A stretch of 64,000 nt of DNA, from the NCBI RefSeq assembly GCF_016937515.1, contig NZ_JAFHKM010000002.1:5079001-5143000 (forward strand), given 5' to 3'. Shown here piece after piece: positions 55,482 through 64,000 of the stretch. Positions within the stretch are counted from its first letter, which is position 1. Each line of letters begins with the position of its first letter. Source of the DNA: Cohnella algarum (lineage in GTDB: Bacteria > Bacillota > Bacilli > Paenibacillales > Paenibacillaceae). The translations under genes and the position numbers were made by a program. The notes under the pieces were generated by a model. It ran no database searches. It saw only the letters and a list, made by a program, of their open reading frames with translations, and had not been told where the DNA came from.

Positions 55482-56297
55482 TTAATCGGCGAACGGCCGG
55501 CCCCAGCCGTAGCCGGCTTCCGGCGACACGTCCTCGGGCATGCCGGGGACGATCAGCCCGCCGTCCACCCGCAGCGTCGTTCCGGTCACGTAGGCGGCCT
55601 GCTCCGAAGCGAGCCACGCGCACGCTTCGCCGATGTCGGCCGTCGTTCCGGTCCGGCCGAGCGGAATTTTCCGGCCGATCGCCTCGTACCAGCGTCGGAC
55701 GTCTTCCCCCTCCCGGGAGGCCGTCGCCCCGGGCGCGACGCAGTTGACCCGGATGCCGTACGGCGCCAGATCGAGCGCCGCCGATTGGCTTGCCCGGGTC
55801 AGGCCCGCCTTCGTCGCGCCGTATACCGCGTCGCCCGGGTGCGCGCGCTCCGCCCGCGTCGATGTGATATTGACGATGCTTCCCCGAATGCCCCGCTCGA
55901 CCATATGCGCCGCGGCGGCCTGCATCGCCAGCAGCGGCGCCCGCAAGTTCAAATGAACGAGGCGGTCGAATTCGCCGGGGGTAAGCTTTCGCACGTCGGA
56001 AAACCGTGAAACGCCGGCGTTGTTGACGAGAACGTCGAGCCGTCCGAGCTCGCGGACCGCCTCTCCGACGAGCGCGGACGGGGCCGCCGCTTCGGTCAGA
56101 TCGCACGGCCGAACGAAGCACGTTCGGCCGAATTCGTTCCGAATCCTGGCCGCAACGGCATTCGCCTGGTCCTCTTCCCCGAAATGGCTTATCGCGATGT
56201 CGTAACCGCGCGAAGCGAACGCGAGCGCGACGCCTTTGCCGATCCCGACCGCTCCGCCCGTGACCAGCGCCGTCTTCGCCGTCTTCGATTCGTTCAT
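55482..56297 (-). CDS. SDR-family NAD(P)-dependent oxidoreductase
   Basis: A classical short-chain dehydrogenase: cofactor motif VTGGAVGIGKG, DVLVNNAGVSRF, catalytic Ser and YxxxK in NITSTRAERAHPGDAVYGATK, and the C-terminal VTGTTLRVDGGLIVPG. 271 residues. The dehydratase gene starts 26 bases after its stop. It probably oxidises or reduces the sugar or sugar acid handled by this operon. Its start is preceded by two duplicated start regions that encode mini-ORFs. Confidence 0.9.
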   Translation of the reverse strand: MNESKTAKTALVTGGAVGIGKGVALAFASRGYDIAISHFGEEDQANAVAARIRNEFGRTCFVRPCDLTEAAAPSALVGEAVRELGRLDVLVNNAGVSRFSDVRKLTPGEFDRLVHLNLRAPLLAMQAAAAHMVERGIRGSIVNITSTRAERAHPGDAVYGATKAGLTRASQSAALDLAPYGIRVNCVAPGATASREGEDVRRWYEAIGRKIPLGRTGTTADIGEACAWLASEQAAYVTGTTLRVDGGLIVPGMPEDVSPEAGYGWGRPFAD

Positions 56298-56369
56298 CCG
56301 GTCGATCCCTTCCTTTCGTTCATGCGAACGGTCCCTTCCTTTCGTTCATGCGAACGGTCCCTTCCTTTC
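56298..56369 (-). repeat. 26-bp tandem repeat carrying ribosome-binding site and start codon; two 9-codon mini-ORFs
   Basis: Units 56324-56349 and 56298-56323 (plus a partial third unit upstream) each read, on the minus strand, ATGAACGAAAGGAAGGGA and then a short tail. Each ATG opens a nine-codon frame (56349-56320 and 56323-56294) whose TGA overlaps the next ATG; the second overlaps the SDR start. The stop of one and the start of the next are thus chained. Upstream, AGCGCGCCC/GGGCGCGCT (about 56376-56398) forms a nine-base hairpin without a T run. Confidence 0.75.
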
Positions 56370-56408
56370 CTTCGCAGCGCGCCCCGCAGGGCGCGCTCCG
56401 GTTCCGCC

Positions 56409-59400
56409 TTAAGGCTGCCTCTCGAGCCGGATCGCTTTGAACAGTCCGCCGTCCTTGCTTCCGCCGATGCCGCCTCCCCATTCGATCCAGCCTTTCCGAC
56501 CCTGCACGTCGTTATCGTTTACGAGAACGGAAAAGCCGAGCAGTCCGTCTTCCGGCAAAGCCGGCGCCAGCTCCGTCCACGGAAGAGCCAGCTCGTAAAC
56601 CGTTTCCTTCGTTTCCTCGTTTCGCGTCACGGCGATCCGCGCGTTTTCGACCAGTCCGACGTGCAGTCCTTCGTCCGCAATCCAGCGATAAAGCTGCGGA
56701 CCGCTTCCGGTCAGCGCCATCCCGTATTCGAACCATTGTCCCCGTTCGCCCGGCATCCCTTGGGAGACGGCAAACTGAATGCTGTCGCCCTGCCACATCG
56801 TTTCGCCCGCCGCGGTTTGCGAGAAGACATCGTCGCGGACGGAGGCGGACAAGTAGAAGTTTTCGTCGTCCCACGTGCCCCAAATGTTCCCGCTCAAATC
56901 GTCCGCGCCGGCGTAGCCGTTCATCTCTACCTCGCCTTCGCCCGCGAGGTCGATCGGCGCGACGCCGGCAAAGTCGTCTAGCTGGCCGTCCACGTTGACG
57001 GCGCGCAAGGGGAACGGCTTCATGTCTTCCTCCGCGGCGAGCCGAATTTTTCCTTCGAACGCGGAGGAAGGCGCATTTTCGAAATTCAGCTTCAATTGCA
57101 CGCCGTACGTCTCGCCCGCCGGGAGCGCGGGCACGGGCAAATCCGTTCCTCCCGCCGCGCCGGCCGGGATCGGAACGGATAAGGCTTCCGTTCCCGACCG
57201 CTCGCCGATTCGCCATTCGATGCCGCTCATCTCGATCGGCTCGTCAAGCGAATTCGCGACGTTCAGCCGAAGCTTATCCTGACCGTCGACCCGCACATGC
57301 TTGACCGCAAGCCTCACCGGGTTCGCGATTTCGACCTCCGTCCGAAGCTTGCCGACCTTGTTCCCGTTCCGGACGATATACCCCGTCACCGTTTTCGTTT
57401 GCGGGGTATCCCGTCCCGGGACCGTGAAATCCAAAACGGCCGTCTCGTGCGGCATGACGTCGATGTCGTAGACGGCGCCTTCCACCGAAAGCTGCGCCTG
57501 AATCCGCCCGCGGGGCGGCTCCGAATTGTCGACGGCGAGCGACACCGCCAGCGGCGCTCCCGTCGCCGACAAACTTCCGGTCAGGGCGAACTTGCTTCCT
57601 TCCGAGATGGAGCCGATCGCCCCTTCGATATAGACCGGAGATTCGGTCAGCGTCAAATAGACGTACCCGTTCAGCGGATAAAGCGTGTCCTCCGTTCCCA
57701 TCAAATCGGTCACCTTAACCGGCGCGTCCGTTTCGATTTTCGCCTGCTTCGGCTCTGTCGACCAGACGACGCGGGCGGCTCCGACAGCCCCTTCGAACAA
57801 ATAGCTGTGGATCCCTTCGCCGATCGGCTCCCGATGGGAGAACGCCTTGCCCGTCAACTGCCGGGTCATCGTCGCGTAGGAGACGTATGCCGGCTTGGGC
57901 GCGTATTTGCCCTTCGGATCCTCCGCATTGCGCACGATGCCGAAGTTGTGCTCGTTATACGTTTCGTTCACTCCGTCGTTCATAAAGTCGTACCAGAACA
58001 GCTTCTCGACGCCGGACGCCAGCGCTACGACGTGGCTGCGGACGATATACTCCGCCTGCCGGCTTTCGCTGACGCCTCTCGCGTCCGCCTGCGTCGGCCA
58101 GCCGATTTCCGTAATCCAGATCGGCTTCGGCCGGCCGCCGTTATACTCCATGATGAGCGCCTGCAGGTCGGCGAGCGCATCCGCCAGACCTTCCGGAGCG
58201 CCCGGATACCGGTACGGATGGACCGAAACGACATCCATATAGTCCAAACCGCCGCGGCTGAAGACGTCCTCCAGCCAGTTCAGCGGGATGCCCGCGGTCG
58301 CCGCGCCGGCGACCGTAACTTCCGGCCGGGCCGCCTTGATCGTCTCGTACGTCTTTTTCAACAATTCGTAATAATTTTCCGGCTTCGAATCGGCCGGCCC
58401 GTCGCCGCGGTCGCCGAAACCGATATTGAATTCGTTATAGACCTCGACCCATTCGATTTGCTCCTCGAAATGCTCCGCGACCGCCCGTCCGTAATTCGCG
58501 TAACCTTCTCTTCCTTCGTCGGAATACGGCGTGCTGTTGTTGTCGTAGAACGGATTTTCATACGTGAGGACGATGAGCGGCTTGATGGCGTTCGCTTCCG
58601 CGCCGGCCATATACGTTTCGAATTTGCCCGCGAACGCATACGTCCCTTTCGGCTTCTCCACCGATCCCCAGTACATTTCGTCACGGATATTTTTCGTCCC
58701 CGCTTTTTGCAGCAGCGGAAGGAGATCGGGGTTCCAGGACTGCCCGAAGTGCGTCGCCATGCCGAACGGCGAATCCGGGACCGCGCCAAGATCGAACGGG
58801 GCAGGACGGCAAGGGAAGTCGTCGCTTCCCGGAGCGGGCTTCCGCCGCGCAGCGCCGTCACGTTCACCGTATAGTACCCGCTCTCGAGCCCCGCAAGCGC
58901 AATGTTCGCGTAACCGCCGCCGGTCGGATCGGTTTGTACGGATACCGGATTGCCCCAATAATCGTACACGGCCGACACGACCGAATCGCCCGATGTCAGC
59001 GCGCGCAGCGAGACCGGCTCGCCGACGGCGAAGACGTTGCCCGGGCGATCCTGCTGGAGTTCCAGATCGGGCACCGTCGCGGTCATGACGACGTCGTCAA
59101 ACCGAATGACGCCGCTGTTCTTTCCTCCCGTCAATCCGGAACGGTCGAAAACGAAGGAAATCTGCTTGGCGGGCGAATGCCATACGCCGTCGTTCGCGCC
59201 TCCCCAGTGGCTGTATTGCGTCCCGCCGTCGAACACGCTTATGGATATGCGCTGCCAGTCGGACGTAGACTGCAAGGAGATTCGCTGCTGATGCACCTGT
59301 CCGGTCTCATCCGTCATCCGAAACCCCAGCCGGCTGACATCGGACGTTTTGACCCAGAACGACAGCTCCAGCGCTTCGTAAGCCGGAAGCGTCCGGGTAA

Positions 59401-59683
59401 GCGCGACGTAGTTGCCGCCGCCTGCGAAGTTCCCGGTCAGCTTGCCCGAGCGCGCTCCGGAACGAAAGGATGCCGGGTCGCGGACGAAGTCGCCCTGCGC
59501 CCCGGGAAATTCCGAACCGAGCGACAGCGTCCAGCCTTCCTCGGCCTCGAAACCGCCGAAGACGACCTCCCTCGTCAAGGTTTCGGCGCTGGCTCCGACC
59601 GTGGCCGGGCCGAACGACCCTATTGAAGCGAATACGAAGAAGGAGACAAGCAACATCGCGATTTTTTTCGTTCGAGCCGCCAT
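56409..59683 (-). pseudogene. Large secreted glycoside hydrolase (clan GH-A) with CBM9-like domain, split by an apparent one-base deletion
   Basis: About 1091 residues if the frame is restored. Signal peptide (IAMLLVSFFVFASIGSFGPA), an N-terminal galactose-binding-like module (LELSFWVKTSDVSRLGF), then a TIM barrel with the acid/base glutamate in EVYNEFNIGFG and the nucleophile in IWITEIGWPTQ, beta-sandwich modules, and a C-terminal CBM9/DOMON-like domain (NVDGQLDDFAGVAPIDL, NGYAGADDLSGNIWGTW). The frame breaks near 58802: CTGCCCCG where CTGGCCCCG would give VLAPFDLGAVPDSPFG. The exact GH family (5, 39 or related) cannot be fixed by eye. ATG at 59683 is chosen; GAGAGGAG lies 13 bases away. Confidence 0.82.
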
Positions 59684-59744
59684 TCTTGTCCATTCTCCTC
59701 TCGAAATTCTCAAAATGGTATCGATTGGATTCGATTCGCTAGCT

Positions 59745-60623
59745 TCAACCCCGGATGCCGCTGAATGTAAAGCCCTGCATGATGTATTTTTGAAAAACGA
59801 GAAACAGGATCGCGGGCGGGATGATGGCGTACGTCAGCGCGATAAACTGCACGTCGAGCGGAGCCGCCGATTTGAGATTGAAAATCGCGACGATCACCGT
59901 CCACATGCCGCTGTCCTTCAGCACCATATACGGCCAGAAAAAATCGGCCCATGCCGCGTTGACCGTAAAAATCGTAATCGCCATCATGACCGGAACGCTT
60001 AACGGCACGACGATCCGGAAAAAAATCGCCAGCCTCGTGCACCCGTCGATTTTCGCCGCGTCGATGAGCGCCTGCGGGATGCCCTCGAAGAATCCTTTAA
60101 AAATGATCGCGTAGAAAGCGTTCGCCCCCGCCATCATCCACAACGGGAGAAACGAGTCGGTCAGATTGCCGAGCAGCGGAAAATCGATAATGGTTTTGAA
60201 TATCGGCACCATGCCGAGCGTATTGGGCAGCAGCATCGTCCACAGGACGAGCACGAACACGAATCTGCTGCCCGCCGGCTTCAACACGGCCAGAAAATAC
60301 CCCAGCAGCCCGTTGAACAAGACGGAGAAGACGACCGTGCCGGCCGTAAGAAGAAGCGTGTTGGCGTACAGCCGGGCAAAATTCAGCTCTCTCCACGTAT
60401 CCGCCAGCTTGTCGAGCTGGAACGTGCGGGGAATCAAGGTCGGCGGAATCGCGAAAAACTCCTTGATATCCTTGACGCTCGAAGCGAAAATCCAGAGCGG
60501 CGGAAGCAGACAGACGAGCGAAATGATCGCCAGCGCCGCGAGCAAAAGCGCGTACAGCAGCCTGATGCCGGGCCGTTTGTAGTCCAGCTTGCCGATGATG
60601 CCGACGAAGTCGCGCGATTTCAT
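59745..60623 (-). CDS. Carbohydrate ABC transporter permease (MalG/AraQ-like)
   Basis: 292 residues with six membrane helices; the ATPase-contact EAA loop is EGIPQALIDAAKIDGCTRLA. It begins with a cytoplasmic KSRDFVGIIGKLDYKRPG and ends FQKYIMQGFTFSGIRG, typical of the MalG-type partner. It lies 13 bases after the other permease gene and before the glycoside hydrolase. No ATPase gene is present; a shared MsmX-type ATPase elsewhere is likely. Confidence 0.93.
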   Translation of the reverse strand: MKSRDFVGIIGKLDYKRPGIRLLYALLLAALAIISLVCLLPPLWIFASSVKDIKEFFAIPPTLIPRTFQLDKLADTWRELNFARLYANTLLLTAGTVVFSVLFNGLLGYFLAVLKPAGSRFVFVLVLWTMLLPNTLGMVPIFKTIIDFPLLGNLTDSFLPLWMMAGANAFYAIIFKGFFEGIPQALIDAAKIDGCTRLAIFFRIVVPLSVPVMMAITIFTVNAAWADFFWPYMVLKDSGMWTVIVAIFNLKSAAPLDVQFIALTYAIIPPAILFLVFQKYIMQGFTFSGIRG

Positions 60624-60636
60624 GTCGGCCCCCTTT

Positions 60637-61574
60637 CTAGTCCTCGTTCGACCGCTTGTTGATCCGGAAGTAGACGGCCGTCAGCGCGGCCAGAATGACG
60701 AAGGTGATGACCCCGACCGCAAGCGATCTTCCGGCTTCGAAGTAGCGGAACGCGTAGTGGTAGCTCGTCAGCATGAGCGACATCGACGCATTGTTCGGCC
60801 CGCCCTCCGTCATCGTCAGCGGTTCGTACAGCACTTGGAACACGCCGATGATTTGCAAAATGAACATGATCCCGATGATGTGCGAAATTTGCGGGATCGT
60901 AATATGGCGAAGCCGTTTGCGGATGCCCGCGCCGTCGATGGCGGATGCCTCGTACAGCTCGTGATTGACGCCTTGCAGGCTGGCAAGGTACAGGATGACC
61001 GTCCCCCGAACGCCCGCCACGTCATCGTCACGATAATGAGCGGGATCGTCAGCGAGGAATTTTGCAGCCATTGCGACATCGGCAGCCCGAGCGCGTCGAG
61101 CAGCATGTTCAACAGCCCCCCGGGACCCGGATCGAACAGAAACATCCACAGCAGCGCCGCGGCCACTCCCGGCACCATGCCGGGGAAGTAGACCGCGAAC
61201 TTGAAAAAGGATTGCATGTGCTTCATTTCGTTGATCATGACCGCCACGGCGATCGGCACGAGAAAACCGATGACGAGCGACCAGAACACGTAAAGAAACG
61301 TATTGACCAGCGTCTGCTGAAAAACGGAATTGCTGACGACGTCGATATAATTTTGCAATCCGTTGAAGCGGACGGCGTTGTACCCTTTCGTTTCGAAAAA
61401 AGACAGGGCGAAGCCGGAGACGATCGGCTGCCAATGAAAGACGACGAAGAAGAACAGGCTGGGCGCGATCAGCAGCCACGAGGGGACGTCCCGATGAAGC
61501 CATCGTTTCCAGCCTGCCGCAGCTTTGGCCGTTTTCACGGCCGCCGCCGCCCTGATGCCGGGTTGCGCGCTCAT
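60637..61574 (-). pseudogene. Carbohydrate ABC transporter permease (MalF/UgpA-like), split by an apparent one-base deletion
   Basis: The N-terminal part runs from ATG 61574 (VPSWLLIAPSLFFFVVFHWQ; YFPGMVPGVAAALLWMFLFD) to WRAFGG, then the frame breaks at a C5 run (61003-61007). One more base restores TVILYLASLQGVNHELYEAS, the EAA loop region ELYEASAIDGAGIRKRLRHI and the C-terminal helices. About 312 residues when restored. It is six bases after the solute-binding gene stop. Confidence 0.85.
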
Positions 61575-61580
61575 GCCCGA

Positions 61581-63014
61581 TCAACCCTTCGCTTTGTCGA
61601 GATAATCCCGCTGGAAGTCGGCGACCGCCGCGTCGAGCAGTGCTTTCGGATCGGCGTTTTCGTCGGTCAGCACCGCCTGTACGACCGCGTCCAGCGTTTT
61701 GTACAGCTCCTGGGCGTTGACCGGCTCTTCCGGGCGAATCGTGACGCCTTCGTTCTTCATATAGTCGGACCAAAGATCGAGATTGACGTTTTTGTGCTTT
61801 TGCCGAATCGCGTCCTCCGCCTGAACTCTTTCTTCGTTGATCCAGGCCTGCATGCCGTGCGGCCCGACGATCCGGTTCAGCTTCCGGTCGGCGGCCAGCG
61901 ACTCCTCGAGCCCTTTCAACGATTCTTCGCTCGCCTCGGGCGAAACGCCCTTGATTTTCAGCCACTTGAAACCCGCTTCGATCTGCTCCGGCGTGCTGTT
62001 GTTCGCGAACATGAACAGACTTCCGCCGGTCAGGGACACCCTGCCCCCAGGTCCGGCCGGAACGGCGGAGACGGCCAGATTGTCCTTGTTCATTTTGTAG
62101 TCGTTGATCGGGTTGTTCATCCAGTCGGACGTACCGAACGCCATCGCGACCTGATCCGTTCCAAACAGGCGGTACATGTCGTTGACGTCGACAAGAACGT
62201 TGTCGGGCAGCACGTCATATTTCCATTTCAAGTCCTTCATATATTGCAGCGCCGCCACCGCTTCCGGGCTGTTGAACACCGCCTGCCACTTGCCGTCCAC
62301 CTGCTTTTCGAACTCGGCCCCGAACGACCAGGCGATCGTCATGAACTGCCAGCCGCCCTGGTTGTTTTTGGTCGGGAAGAAAAAGCCCGCCTTGCCGGTT
62401 TTGTCCTTGATGATTTTGGCCGTTTCGGCCAGCTCTTCGTATGTCCGCGGGAATTTGGGCACGCCTTTGTCGTCCAGCAATCCCGCCTCCCGGAACAGGT
62501 TGACGTTGTACCACATGCCCATGTAGTAACCGCTTACCGGAACGCCGTATATTTTGCCGTCTTTTTTGACCAGCTCGAGCATCGCCGGGTTGAGCGCCTC
62601 CGTATAGCCCAGCCGATCCATATACTCGGTAATATCCGCCGCGTACCCGGCGTTCATGATTTTGGGAGGCTCCGTAAACCACGTGCCGAACAGGTTCGGC
62701 AACTGGCCGCTTTCGGCCTTCGGCAAAAACGTGTTCGTGTCGTAAGTGAAATTTTCCGTTTTCATCGATATGTCCGGATTTTCCGCCTCGAATTTCGCCT
62801 TCCACTGCTCGAACTGCTCCAGCCGCTGATCCTGCGGTTTCGGCCAATCCCCGTTGTGAAACACGATTTCCTTCGCTTCCTGCCTGCCTCCCGTTCCGGA
62901 AGCCGACGGCAAGGCCGTTCCGTCCGTTCCGCCGTTTTCCGCGCTTCCTCCTCCGCAGGCGGATAAGGCAACCGTCATCGCCGCTCCCAAAGCCAGCCAT
63001 CTCCATGTTTTCAT
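61581..63014 (-). CDS. Sugar ABC transporter solute-binding lipoprotein
   Basis: A family 1 extracellular solute-binding protein, 477 residues. Lipobox VALSAC at residues 15-20, then a Gly/Ser spacer and the binding fold: FEAENPDISMKTENFTYDTN, LFGTWFTEPPKIMNAGYAAD, GKIYGVPVSGYYMGMWYNVN, QVAMAFGTSDWMNN. GGGGAGGG precedes the ATG. First gene of the operon leading through two permeases, glycoside hydrolase, SDR and dehydratase; a cre site lies upstream. Confidence 0.93.
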   Translation of the reverse strand: MKTWRWLALGAAMTVALSACGGGSAENGGTDGTALPSASGTGGRQEAKEIVFHNGDWPKPQDQRLEQFEQWKAKFEAENPDISMKTENFTYDTNTFLPKAESGQLPNLFGTWFTEPPKIMNAGYAADITEYMDRLGYTEALNPAMLELVKKDGKIYGVPVSGYYMGMWYNVNLFREAGLLDDKGVPKFPRTYEELAETAKIIKDKTGKAGFFFPTKNNQGGWQFMTIAWSFGAEFEKQVDGKWQAVFNSPEAVAALQYMKDLKWKYDVLPDNVLVDVNDMYRLFGTDQVAMAFGTSDWMNNPINDYKMNKDNLAVSAVPAGPGGRVSLTGGSLFMFANNSTPEQIEAGFKWLKIKGVSPEASEESLKGLEESLAADRKLNRIVGPHGMQAWINEERVQAEDAIRQKHKNVNLDLWSDYMKNEGVTIRPEEPVNAQELYKTLDAVVQAVLTDENADPKALLDAAVADFQRDYLDKAKG

Positions 63015-63069
63015 GCCTGTCGTTTTCCCTCCCCAAACCGATTTCTTGCTCGCAACGTTGCTAAGTAAA

Positions 63070-63083
63070 TGTTAGCGTTTACA
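63070..63083 (-). promoter_or_regulatory. cre site (CcpA-binding catabolite-responsive element)
   Basis: On the minus strand TGTAAACGCTAACA matches the cre consensus TGWAANCGNTNWCA at every position. It lies 56 bases upstream of the solute-binding gene, where CcpA would block transcription when a preferred sugar is present. Confidence 0.8.
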
Positions 63084-63125
63084 TTCGAGAATGAACATAC
63101 GGGAAAACTGCAAAAAGGTTTAAAA

Positions 63126-63170
63126 TGGTGCTGCGTTTCCTGTTATAATCGAAGTGCTTGAGCAAGCGCT
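63126..63170 (+). promoter_or_regulatory. Predicted promoter and hairpin of the sensor gene
   Basis: TATAAT at 63144-63149, with a poor -35 match about 17 bases upstream. An inverted repeat AGTGCTTG/CAAGCGCT (63153-63170) follows in the presumed leader and could be an operator. Confidence 0.45.
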
Positions 63171-63191
63171 TTCAGGGAGGCGGAAAACGTC

Positions 63192-64000
63192 ATGTTCAAA
63201 AAGTTTTCTCGGCGGATCGCGCTCATTACGATCGTTTCCGTTTCCGCTTTTACGGCGGTCGTCGGAGCGCTCGCGTACGAATGGGCGAAGCGGACGGTCG
63301 TTTCCGAGTTTGCGGCGATTTCGGCGAACTCTTTTCAAAGCTCGTTCGAGCTGCTTGAGCAATTTTTGAACGCGACCGGCGAAACGGCCAAAATGATCGC
63401 CAACAATCCGAACCTGGCCGTTGCCGTCGGCAGCCCGAACGCGTTCGGCGAAGCGTCCCTCCTGCTCGACAGCCTCGCGTACGGCGCCGACTTGAACATT
63501 CGCGGCATATCGCTCTACCGGCCGGATGGAACCGTTTACGCGATGAGCGGAATGTCGAATTTCCCCCCGTTCGAGCAATTGGCGGCGGAAACGGCCGTCC
63601 GGCGGTTTCTGGACGATCCGGACCGCCAGACGATGTGGGTTTCCCGGTACCGAAACCTTGCTTCCTACTACAACTACCGTTATGTCGAGAACGGTACATT
63701 CAGCTTGCTGCTCAAAGGGGCGTCGGTCCGGGAAGCGATGACGGGAACGGTCATGGTGTTCGATCTGGAAACCGTCGCGCTGTTCGACTTTTTCGTCACA
63801 AACAATGCCCTTTTCTCGCAAAACCGGTTATTCCTCGTTCGCGACGGTTCCGACATCGTCCGATACGCCTCGGGTCCCGGCGAGGAAGCGATCGAGGCGG
63901 ACGATTTGCGGCGGCTGAACGAAAGCCCGGGCGGGCGCTTCGTTTCGATAGGCGGCGACCGGCTCATCCTGCACGAAACGATTCTCGGCTCCAATACGAA
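63192..64000 (+). CDS. Membrane sensor protein, probably a YesM-type histidine kinase (3' end outside window)
   Basis: 269 codons are visible. A membrane helix at residues 8-30 (IALITIVSVSAFTAVVGALA) is followed by a large outer domain (ISANSFQSSFELLEQFLNAT, SLYRPDGTVYAMSGMSNFPP, GTVMVFDLETVALFDFFVTN). This layout is that of YesM/LytS-like sensor kinases or of YesN-type AraC regulators with a membrane sensor; the deciding C-terminal domains lie beyond the window. GGGAGG lies 11 bases before the ATG. Divergent from the sugar operon, it probably controls it. Confidence 0.75.
   Translation, partial: MFKKFSRRIALITIVSVSAFTAVVGALAYEWAKRTVVSEFAAISANSFQSSFELLEQFLNATGETAKMIANNPNLAVAVGSPNAFGEASLLLDSLAYGADLNIRGISLYRPDGTVYAMSGMSNFPPFEQLAAETAVRRFLDDPDRQTMWVSRYRNLASYYNYRYVENGTFSLLLKGASVREAMTGTVMVFDLETVALFDFFVTNNALFSQNRLFLVRDGSDIVRYASGPGEEAIEADDLRRLNESPGGRFVSIGGDRLILHETILGSNT

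Noticed and set aside
54253..56121. Apparent 622-codon frame joining SDR sequence to the dehydratase
   Set aside because: The upstream part is an off-frame reading of the SDR gene; the real start is at 55455.

Overview
The window looks like a chromosomal segment of a high-GC Gram-positive bacterium of the Paenibacillaceae (Paenibacillus/Cohnella type). The reasons are the Bacillus-type order rimP-nusA-rnpM-rplGA-infB-rbfA-nrnA-truB-ribF-rpsO-pnp-ylxY-mlpA, strong AGGAGG ribosome-binding sites, a T-box leader, a cre site, an S-layer-homology (SLH) protein, an amidase with a copper-amine-oxidase-like N-terminal module, and an ISLre2 element. Assignment to family level is inference from gene content.

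Layout. 1-6115: an ABC exporter cut by the window edge, a double-dynamin GTPase (dynA) and endonuclease III (nth), all on the minus strand. 6116-8091: an accessory island with 55-bp tandem repeats, an ISXO2/IS1595-like transposase that seems to have lost its catalytic residues, and a 7-mer tandem repeat. 8092-12349: an SLH protein and a cell-wall amidase. 12524-15664: leuCD with a divergent LysR regulator. 15665-24343: methionine-salvage genes (mtnU, mtnE, mtnWXB) interleaved with proline-biosynthesis genes (proBAC) behind a T-box. 24458-38656: dut and the long nusA-infB-pnp translation/RNA operon, all minus strand. 38848-40428: an ISLre2-family insertion sequence. 40451-44469: a chemoreceptor, ilvD and its GntR-type regulator. 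44747-47242: a tightly coupled four-gene cluster (unknown protein, lipoprotein, ATP-grasp glutathionylspermidine-synthase-like ligase, DUF350 membrane protein). 47488-51267: a PatB/MalY C-S lyase, a helix-turn-helix plus binding-protein-fold regulator and modAB. 51355-53819: an MHYT-PAS-GGDEF-EAL protein. 54253-64000: a sugar uptake and degradation operon (solute-binding protein, two permeases, a large glycoside hydrolase, an SDR and a ManD-type dehydratase) with a cre site and a divergent membrane sensor.

How the parts fit together. proBAC is controlled by a T-box and reads into mtnWXB without a visible terminator. leuCD and lysR share a divergent control region. The GntR gene precedes ilvD, and its promoter carries a dyad over the -10 box. 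The sugar operon runs from 63014 to a terminator near 54050.

A caution for any user of this annotation: five otherwise intact genes (dynA, proC twice, the GGDEF-EAL gene, the glycoside hydrolase and a sugar permease) are each broken by what looks like loss of a single base, mostly in short homopolymers. This fits consensus errors in the assembly at least as well as it fits real pseudogenes.
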